Shown here in pieces: positions 46,149 through 64,000 of a DNA stretch of 64,000 nt. The notes below the pieces were generated by a model that did no database searches, had not been told where the DNA came from, and was given only the letters and a program-made list of their open reading frames with translations. A program made the position numbers and the translations under genes. Source of the stretch: Chrysoperla carnea (Eukaryota > Arthropoda > Insecta > Neuroptera > Chrysopidae); assembly GCF_905475395.1 (NCBI RefSeq), contig NC_058340.1, positions 54,228,181 through 54,292,180 on the forward strand, written 5' to 3'. Position 1 is the stretch's first letter. Every line of letters begins with the position of its first letter.

Positions 46149-47708
46149 GATCGTTTAGCTAATAGCAACAAAATGTTAGCTAATGACTAGAGTTTTAAGT
46201 ATAATTAAGTTATATTTAGACTAGCATTATTATGGCCTCTTAAAAATTAGTTTTTTAAACATTTGTAAACATTATTCAATTTATTCGATTTGACATATTT
46301 GTCAAATTAGATTTATATCGACTTTTAAATACGATACAGAATAACTACTAAACATATTACATACTAAACCTACACACATGACAGTATTTGCAAAAATAAA
46401 AAAGAGGCGATACAATGAATACTTTTCCTTAATGTTTGATTTTTGCTTAATTCGAAATATTATAGAAGAAATTTGAACTTCTAAAGATGAAAAAAGGCAA
46501 ATATATTAATCTGCATTTATGTTATGTGGCAAAATATACACCTTGTTAAAAATTACAAAATTCTCATTGTGTGCTTCTTGCCAAGAAACGATCAATATTA
46601 GTTAGCTATCATTTTAACTTCTGAATGAAATATCTCTCAAAAGAAAAATCCACTATCGCAACGAGCGGTATGTGGCTCTTTCGGTTCACCTAGAAGAAAA
46701 AAATATGAGTATACGTCGCCTTCTAGAATTTTAAACTCATTAAGCTCTTTTTCGAGTGAAATGTTTAATACTACAAGAATGTCAGATATTTTCTAAATGT
46801 GTAAAAGAAATCTGTGTGTTTTATTATGAATCCTATTTAGGGTTGCCACCTCAAAGTTCTAGGAAGTCGAGAGATAGCTGCTCAGAATTATTGAATTTAC
46901 CTAAACATGAAACAAATAATTCAAAAATTTCTTTTTTTACTGAACTCTGGAGAATTGATTACGGGAGTAGGGAGAGACTACACGATTTCGGGACTTCCCT
47001 ATCAAATTTGGAGAGGTGGCAACCCTTTAATCCTATTTTCACATCAAATTATGTTGATCTAAAATAAAAAGATATTCATTTTTACATTTATTTTTACAGG
47101 TGATGAAAAGTTTCTACAAACAAATATTTACAAAAAAACATTTTAATTTTTTTTTTTTAAACTTTAAGTAATGATAGTACTCATCAATCTATACTATCAT
47201 TCTCTAACATTTTTTTAACAAAAAAACAATTTATTTTATATTTAATTTTTATGATTATGATTTTGGGATGAAATTTAATGATTTTTGAAGCAAAGTTGAT
47301 GAAAACATAAAACTTTTAGTATAGAAACATGTATACTAATAAAAATATAAACAATTTATAAACGTTCAATATTAATAATAAAAACAAACAAGTGTCATGA
47401 TGTCAGATGAAATTAATCTAAGATGCTCTATATTTAATGATTTGGATTAAATGAAATCATTAAAATGAAACAAAGAATGATCCCTTCTACTGAATACGGA
47501 TTATATTAATTTTTAACTTGATAAATACGATACCAAAACAGCATGGGCTTAAAGGAATCTAAAACCAAATCATTAAATAATTTAAATATTATGAGTAATC
47601 ATTCGTTGAAATTAGGTATGCGTTTTCTTACCAAATTATTAATTAACAAACAATTTATTCATAAATTAATTTTTAATGACTTGAGCCGTTTCGTAGGTCC
47701 AGATACTG
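46149..47708. other. Intergenic upstream of TMX3
   Basis: The interval contains the TMX3 promoter region, which shows no motif that I can defend, and a MITE at 46840-47025. The remainder is AT-rich with no supported gene. Confidence 0.55.
46840..47025. mobile_element. MITE, 186 bp, with GGGTTGCCACCTC ends and TTTA duplication
   Basis: GGGTTGCCACCTC at 46840 and its exact inverse ending at 47025 form the termini, and similarity continues imperfectly for about 20 bp. TTTA at 46836-46839 and 47026-47029 is a credible target-site duplication. An internal frame crosses it but is not protein-like. Confidence 0.8.
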
Positions 47709-47934
47709 TTAATCGATTTGAATTGTTTCAGTACCAAATTCGCCACTTTTATTCAACTTTATATTAATTTGATGTCGAAGTAATTTACATCTTACTTGCG
47801 TTATATGTTCTTGCAATTTGAGTTGTGTTTCTAGAGCTAAATCAATTGGAATATTTTTCAATTGTATTGCAACACATTTGCCAAATATATCAAATTCATC
47901 CAGCTCTGGATTCATTTCTTTCCAATTTTCTATT
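47709..47934 (-). pseudogene. BESS-like C-terminal exon without a gene
   Basis: After an acceptor-like AAATAG the minus strand reads NWKEMNPELDEFDIFGKCVA and continues with IQLKNIPIDLALETQLKLQE. The acidic lead-in, the D-x-F-G and the following amphipathic helices resemble the BESS motif that ends insect MADF-type regulators. I find no MADF exon upstream on this strand within the window, so it is an orphan exon or a decayed copy. The assignment is tentative. Confidence 0.35.
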
Positions 47935-49585
47935 TTTAAATTTTATTAAATATACGATTTTTTTATTTTCAATTTCTTTCGTCAGCTGTCAAAATTTTTG
48001 TTAATTTGTCATTATGATAAATAATTTTTATACAGAGTGTCAGCTTTTAAGTAATTTTTGAGATATAATTTCGAGATATTATAGGTAATAATGGTTCATC
48101 GTTCCTAATTGTTTTTTTCGATTAGATAATATGGCGACTAATATACCGTGTTGATCTTTTGTGACATCACTTTATTTCCAAAACTTCCGTAGCCAATCGA
48201 AAAGTTCGGATTTTAAAGTATAATTTTGGTTAACCATTTTTCCCTTTTATTTAATTTTTAATTGAAGATTAAAAAGCAAATTTAATTTACTAACGCTTTT
48301 CCTTGCTCTTTTAAATTACAATTTCCATTGTATTTGTAATTCTCAGTTAAAAGAAATTATATTTTCCTTGTTGTGTTATTTTGAGCTAATAGGTTCTTAC
48401 ACTTGCGCAAATGGCATTTACTGTTTTATCTTTTTTGTGTGCTAAGGCTAGATGATCCGCTCCCGTTCGCAGTTTTCTAGATTTTAATTATTCGAATAAA
48501 TGTTGTTATAACAGGGAAAATTCATGAAATTTAAATTTGGTTCAAATATTTTTCTTCCGTAACTTTAATGACTGGACATTTCAACTAAACCATTATTTTA
48601 GTAATTAATATCTTTTTAATTACTTAAAATTAATTAATAAAAGTACAAATTCAGTGAGGGCATTTAAAAATTTCTTAAACGGAAATTCAAATTTTTATAC
48701 GGACGTGACATCATAGTACGGGCTTGTCAAATTTGTTGACATACTGTATGATATTAATTACTTGATTTTATATGGTATTTTATTAAATTATACTATTCTA
48801 CGGCTTTTTATTAGAAAACCTAATAATAACGAGTGTAAATTCTATGTTGTAAATTCATTTTTTTAAAGTGTAAATTATACATTGAACTGTCAAAAATTGA
48901 CAGATCACGTATTTATACGTCATCAACAGAGAGCGCCAAAAAACTGCGTTTAAATATGTCAAAATTATAATTTATTTTAAATATTTTTTTACATTTAAAT
49001 ACAGCAATTTTAAGCAGTATTTATATTTTTTACTTTGTTATAACGGTGTAAACAATGAATTAAAAATATAAAAAAAATACATGAATATTCCCTATTTTGT
49101 ATTGTCATAAATAAAGTCCAACATCTGTTGAACTTTATCTCAATCGGAAATTTGAAAATGGTTAAAAATCAAACATATACAAATTATTATTTTTTTACTG
49201 GAATTCAATATACATTTGAAATCAAATAAAAACTTTTAAAACAAAATTCATATGAAGACTACCACTTAGTAAACAATATTCTCTCCTCTTATGCAACTCA
49301 AACTACGCTCCTGCAACATGATCAAAACAACAGGTGATTTTCAACCTCGAATTTATCAAAATTAGGTTGAGTTTACGTTAACTCATAGAAATCAAATATT
49401 CGAATAAATCGATTACCATAATTACTATTTATAATTTAATTTTTGAAAACTTCTATCCACTGTTATTTTTTTAAAATTATTTTTATCAAATATTTATTTT
49501 TGTACTAATGAGTCATCGGTGATATTGATTCGTAAAAATTACATGTTTATGCGAAATTATACATTCTAATAAATAAGTTTTAAAA
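47935..49585. other. Intergenic upstream of CHMP2B
   Basis: The interval includes a 250-bp dispersed repeat (48850-49106) and otherwise AT-rich DNA. A CpG-poor promoter for CHMP2B must lie near 49100-49580, but no core element is clear. Confidence 0.5.
48850..49106 (-). repeat. Dispersed repeat R2, copy B
   Basis: This is the reverse complement of the block at 8510-8760 in the zinc-finger gene intron, sharing GCCAAAAAACTGCGTTTAAA and GTGTAAATTATACATTGAAC. Copies A and B face opposite ways 40 kb apart. Confidence 0.75.
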
Positions 49586-51696
49586 ATGTTTAATTTTTTT
49601 TCAAAACCTGATCCAAAAGGTCTGTATATTATTTTGTTTAATAAGTATTGCGATTTATTTAATGTTAATTTTACAATTCTAGAACAACAACGACAAGCTG
49701 ATCGAGCTCTTCGGAAAGCTGGTCGTGACATCGAACGAGATCAACAAAAATTAGAAAATGAAGAGAAAAAGTTGGTAAGCATTAAAAAAAAAGCACTAAA
49801 GTAAAATTTTTAAGTTTTAACAACGATAATAGATTTTTCTTTTGCTAGGAATTAGAAATAAAAAGAGCTGCTAAAGAAGGAAACAATGATGCATGTCGAA
49901 TATTAGCAAAACAATTAATTGAATTACGTAAACAAAAAAATAGAAACCTTGCAGCACGAGGTAAAATCCAAAGTGTTGGTGTACAGAATAAAAATATGGT
50001 AGCAAATGCTAAACTAGCTAATATAATGGGAACGACATCAAAAACTATGGGCGACATGAATAAGATAATGAATCCAGAAAAAATTGGTAGAGATTTAAGT
50101 ACGTTCTCAAGAGAAGCAATGAAAATGGATATGACTGAAGAAATGAGTAAGTGTTTTAGAAATTAAATTAATCAAAATACTTCTCATGAGATAAGAATCT
50201 AAACTCTAGTTTATAGGCTACAAAATAGGTCTATAAACTACAAAAATACCACTTAGATTATAATTAAAGTAGGAAGTTTGAAGCGAAAATTATAAAAATA
50301 ATAAAGACAGATATTTCGGATTAAAGTCTGAGATCCTCCATGTGTAAAAACACTTAATAAGTTTACAGAAATATGTTTCGAACAAAAATTGTACACCCCG
50401 TATATATTAAATATATATCAAGGTATACTAATTTGAGTCCCAAGTTTGTAACGCTTAAAAATATTGATGCTACGAACAAAATTTTGGTATAGGTGCTCAT
50501 AAAATCAACTAATTAGCCCATTCTCGTTTGTCCGTTAGTCCGTAGACACGATAACTCAAAAACGAAAAGAGCTATCAAGTTTAAATTTTTATAGCTTACT
50601 CAGGACGTAAAATGTGAGTTTGAGCTCGTAAATGAAATATAGCTATTAATTGGATCTTGGGTCCGTAGGACCCATCTTGTAAACCGTTAGAGGCTGAACA
50701 AAAGTTTAAATGTAAAAAATGTTCCTTACAAACAAATAAACAACTTTTGCTTGAAACATTTTTTCGTAAAAATGATTGTTTACCCGTGAGAGCGCAAATT
50801 ATGACAAAACTTCGGTATTAGGACAAAACTTTGGTGTCTATTTTCTTCAAAACCATAAAAGATAGGAAGTTAAAAATTTGCAGGTAGCTTCAACTAGTGG
50901 TCTTGTGAAATATTCTTAAAAAAACAAAACAAATGTTCCTCTTATAAAGACCTGCACAATGAGCCAATTTAAAATAATTTTGAGTGAAATTTTAGTTCAA
51001 TATTATTTGTTAGTCCATGTTGAAACTGTCTTATATGACAAAATTTTCCCGGTTATTCAAATTTATTTAGATCTATAGAATATATAAATACAATGACTTA
51101 AAAAGTTAATTTTTTATTTTTAGTTAATGATACTTTAGATGATATGTTAACCGAATCTGGAGACGAAGAAGAAAGTACTAACATTGTTAGTCAAGTTTTA
51201 GATGAAATTGGAATTGAAATTAGTGGAAAGGTAATTATACAAACCATTTTAAACGATAGATTGGTTAATTTTTGTTCTAAAAACTGGGCCAAATTCGCTA
51301 CCCGGTGAAAGAATGAGATTGAATAGCACGATGGGACGCGGCTTTTGGCCCACATAGTATATTATTCAGATTTGATTGTTTATTTTTAAAAAAAAGACGA
51401 AGATTAATGAAAGACGTTTGTAATAAAAGGTCTAAAAAGTATTTTAGGTTCCTTGGAAAATTATCAGTGATAACACAATTACAAACATGTGTCTTCTTCC
51501 GACTTATAGCTAGCAATCGCCATTTTTAAATACTTATTAGAGCAATTTTATCTATTAAATACGACTATTAGTGCAATATTATTATTAATATGTAATTTTT
51601 TTATAGATGAAAGATGCACCTACGCCAAGTGGTAAAATTGGTGCAACAGATTCACAAATCGAAGCGCAGCTTGCTAAATTAAAAATGCCAGAATAG
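49586..51696 (+). CDS. CHMP2B: CHMP2B homologue (ESCRT-III subunit, Vps2 family)
   Basis: The exons 49586-49619, 49683-49774, 49849-50146, 51124-51230 and 51607-51696 give 206 residues (human CHMP2B 213). It starts MFNFFSKPDPKEQQRQADRA, then a basic helical core (ELEIKRAAKEGNNDACRILA), then MKMDMTEEMINDTLDDML and DEIGIEISGKM, which is more like CHMP2B than CHMP2A, and ends in a MIM1-like helix (DSQIEAQLAKLKMPE) that binds the VPS4 MIT domain. ESCRT-III polymers remodel membranes at endosomes, in cytokinesis and in nuclear-envelope repair. Intron 1 is 63 nt, a multiple of three, with no stop, so its retention would add 21 residues; the spliced form matches the family. Intron 3 holds a dispersed repeat. 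Confidence 0.94.
50390..50700 (+). repeat. Dispersed repeat R3, copy A (CHMP2B intron 3)
   Basis: It begins near ATACTAATTTGAGTCCCAAG and TTTGTAACGCTTAAAAATAT and continues with ACAAAATTTTGGTATAGGTG and CGATAACTCAAAAACGAAAA. The first part recurs at 58300-58395, the second at 55270-55450. The family is common enough to appear three times in 8 kb. The class is unknown. Confidence 0.65.
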
Positions 51697-52117
51697 CGAA
51701 TATATTTTTTAAACGTATATTAATATATTTTGTATAGATTATATTTTTTCTTTATTCAATTTCATAATCATTTTATTTATTTAATATACCTAATAGAATT
51801 CCATTCCTGTTTTAATTCAATTAATTTTATAAGCATTACGAATTTAAGAAAAATAATAGGTGTATATGAATAGCACTAAATGAGAAATGACACCCTTCCT
51901 GTTAGAATTGGTAAGTATCAGTTGGAAAATAGGTAAGTTAAATTTCACTTGGATGAGTAATCGCTTGGGAAAATTGTCCCAAAACGTTGTCCTTCAAAAC
52001 GTCATACCGAAAAAAATTTTGATATCACGTTCATCTCCCTCTCCCACATACTTAGTCATTAATTTCGGTTTTAACACTGCTTTATTGCTAACATTTTACA
52101 ATAAATTGTTTTCGTTT

Positions 52118-52320
52118 TTAACCCCCGGCCAAAAAAGGGGTGTTATAAGTTTGACCGCTATGTGTGTGTCTGTCTGTCTGTCTGTCTGTGGCCTCGTAGC
52201 GCCTAAACGGATGAACCGATTTTGATTTTTTTTTGTTTCGTTTGAAAGGTAATTTAATGGAGAGTGTTCCTACATACGTTTCAAGTGCATTTGTCGGAGG
52301 TTTTATAAATTTGGTAAATT
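52118..52320 (+). repeat. Insect dispersed repeat with CCCCCGGCC start and GTCT microsatellite
   Basis: It reads TAACCCCCGGCCAAAAAAGG, GGTGTTATAAGTTTGACCGC, a (GTCT) run, then CGGATGAACCGATTTTGATT and GTTTGAAAGGTAATTTAATG. This order of phrases is one that I know from repeats in several insect orders. The element class is not settled for me. It shows the only clear simple-sequence run in the window. Confidence 0.6.
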
Positions 52321-53840
52321 TCATTTGTGTAAGGAAATTTTTAGTTTTTGTTATACAATAACTTAAAAGAGTTTATTGCGCTTTATGTTTGAATTTTTGG
52401 TTTATGCTTGAAATTATCAGCTGATAAAAGATATACCATAAGTATTGCCGATTGTTTAGAATTCCCGGCCACAGACTTTATCCATTAAATTTGTTACAAA
52501 ACACGTAATATGCAATTATTTTTCTCCAATATAATTCCAAACATGTTTATTAAAGTTAAATCATTATTTGAAATTAGCTTAGTACAGAATTATTATCTTT
52601 TACGATTAATTGTTGTTCGGTATAATAATGAGCATTCCTTTTTTTCGAACTCCAAAAAAAAAAATCGTTGCCGTGTTCTATTAATTTTCCATCCGTTATA
52701 TACTCTTCCTATAATTAGTAAAAGAGATATTAATAATAAATATAATCACCTAAGAGCACCTAATAAAATAAGCACCTAAAAGAAAAACATATTCGTTCTA
52801 AAATCATATCAAATCATATGTAATAATTATCGGATGTGCAAGGTGCAACATACGCACATATATATTTTTTTTGTCTCAGTGCCGTACACTGAGTGTGAGT
52901 ATAAAAGGATGGTGCCTTAAGCCTTTACAGTATAATAATACTGTCCTTTTTTACTTACACTTAACATAAATAGTGTATTCAGTATAGTACAAAAAAATAT
53001 ACATTTTTGTATTTACACTTTACACGAAACGTTCAAAAATACACGCTAGCTCATGACCAGCTTTATTTGATCATAAGCGTAGTTTAAGGGGGCTTACAAA
53101 GTTATTCAAATTTTAAAAACGTAATAATTCTATTTTTTCAACTTTTATCAATTGTTGTCTCGAAAATTAAGAAAATTACAAAACTACTTTTTTGTTTAAA
53201 ATTGATCAGAAAATACAAAAATTTAAATCATTTAGCAAAATTGGGTGCAATTGTTGAGTATTTTTTGAGTTTTTCGTTCACAACAATTATAATGAAACTA
53301 GAACAAATTTCTATCCCAAAAATTCTCGTTCAGGTTGAAATATGTATATGCAGTTTCTTTTACTAAGTCACTCGTAGTATCTTGTATATTTTAAATTGAG
53401 CACCTCAAACAACTACGATAGCCATGTAAAAGTGTCTCGGGAATAAAATTATATACCACTTTAAAGTACATTCGCTAATAAAAGTAATATAATATCCCCT
53501 AAAAAGAATTTTGTATGAAAAATTTTATTATATTCTCTATTTCGTATAATCTCCCATCAACTTTTAAGAAATTTAGTTCCTCTTCTCTGTAATATACGCC
53601 TGTGAAATTAATGACAATGAATTTAGTTATGAATAAAGCATGGAAATACAATAAAAGAAAATAAACTTTTATTTATTTTGTTTCAACATAAAACGCTTTT
53701 AAGAATGTAATCAGATTTACAATAAACATTTTATTTGTACACTTTTCTTTGCTGTATGTTTGAAACTTTCAAAATAACACTTTTTGTTTTTTATTCTAGA
53801 ATATTTCCATAGTAATTATTGCTACATTCAAGCAATTACC

Positions 53841-53922
53841 AGAAAGTTCTTCGTCATTCACCGTTGTATTATGCGAATGACCGAAGTTCACCGAAGTTAA
53901 TACGTCTTTTAATCGGATCAGT
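53841..53922 (+). promoter_or_regulatory. Hsc70Cb: Candidate Hsc70Cb promoter: heat-shock element and initiator
   Basis: AGAAAGTTCT at 53841-53850 is a correctly spaced inverted pair of heat-shock units (nGAAn-nTTCn); a third unit is not evident. TCAGT at 53918-53922 fits the arthropod initiator and would give a leader of about 160 nt before the ATG at 54079. No TATA box is clear. A short direct repeat (CGAAGTTCAC, CGAAGTTAAT) lies between. Confidence 0.35.
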
Positions 53923-54066
53923 TTGTCTTCAACTCTTCAAGCAACTCTACAAATCATATATCCTGTGCTATAACCGCATTGCGCGATTCAATTGATACTA
54001 ATAAAGCGATTTTTAAATAAAACTATTGATTATTCTAGATAAAAAAAACGTGGTTATATTTAATAA

Positions 54067-64000
<9,934 letters not shown>

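Noticed and set aside
47543-47767. 74-codon plus-strand ORF opposite the BESS-like exon
   Set aside because: The minus strand carries the recognisable motif; this frame is its antisense.
52168-52190. (GTCT)n run as a regulatory site
   Set aside because: Part of a dispersed repeat; a simple microsatellite.

Overview
The window is animal nuclear DNA, almost certainly from an insect. It is very AT-rich, its genes are split by GT-AG introns of 62 nt to more than 4 kb, and it carries a ZAD-type zinc-finger gene, a class largely confined to arthropods. It is also full of short inverted-repeat elements of kinds common in insect genomes. The protein sequences do not let me fix the order (Hemiptera or Coleoptera would both fit).

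Layout from left to right: 1-5970 holds only repeats. A ZAD/C2H2 zinc-finger gene runs 5971-10378 (+) and its last exon contains a 25-unit coding minisatellite. A gene desert follows, 10379-20681, with several nested inverted-repeat elements. A secreted ML/GM2-activator-like lipid-binding protein gene lies at 20682-26259 (+). Ribosomal protein RpS10 lies at 28360-29423 (+), and each of its two coding introns carries what looks like an H/ACA snoRNA. A small terminal-inverted-repeat element at 31092-31944 carries a THAP piece and a SWIM-family-like piece in opposite orientations. AUP1 occupies 32164-35601 (+) with a decayed repetitive cassette in its second intron. PDCD5 lies at 39064-39579 (+), convergent with TMX3 at 41753-46148 (-), which has an unexplained 147-codon ORF in an intron. 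A BESS-like orphan exon lies near 47.7-47.9 kb (-). CHMP2B occupies 49586-51696 (+). An HSP110/Hsc70Cb gene starts at 54079 (+) and runs off the right edge.

The genes do not form one pathway, although several act in protein quality control or membrane traffic: AUP1 (ERAD and lipid droplets), TMX3 (ER oxidative folding), Hsc70Cb (nucleotide exchange and disaggregation), CHMP2B (ESCRT-III). They look like ordinary neighbours, not a functional cluster.

The most interesting signal is the pair of related two-hairpin structures, each with an H-box candidate and a terminal ACA, in the two RpS10 introns. Next come the zinc-finger minisatellite with a 6-unit higher-order period, three in-phase splice donors in the HSP110 acidic loop, a stop-free 63-nt intron in CHMP2B, and the THAP/SWIM element. 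All identifications are from reading the sequence; no database search was run.
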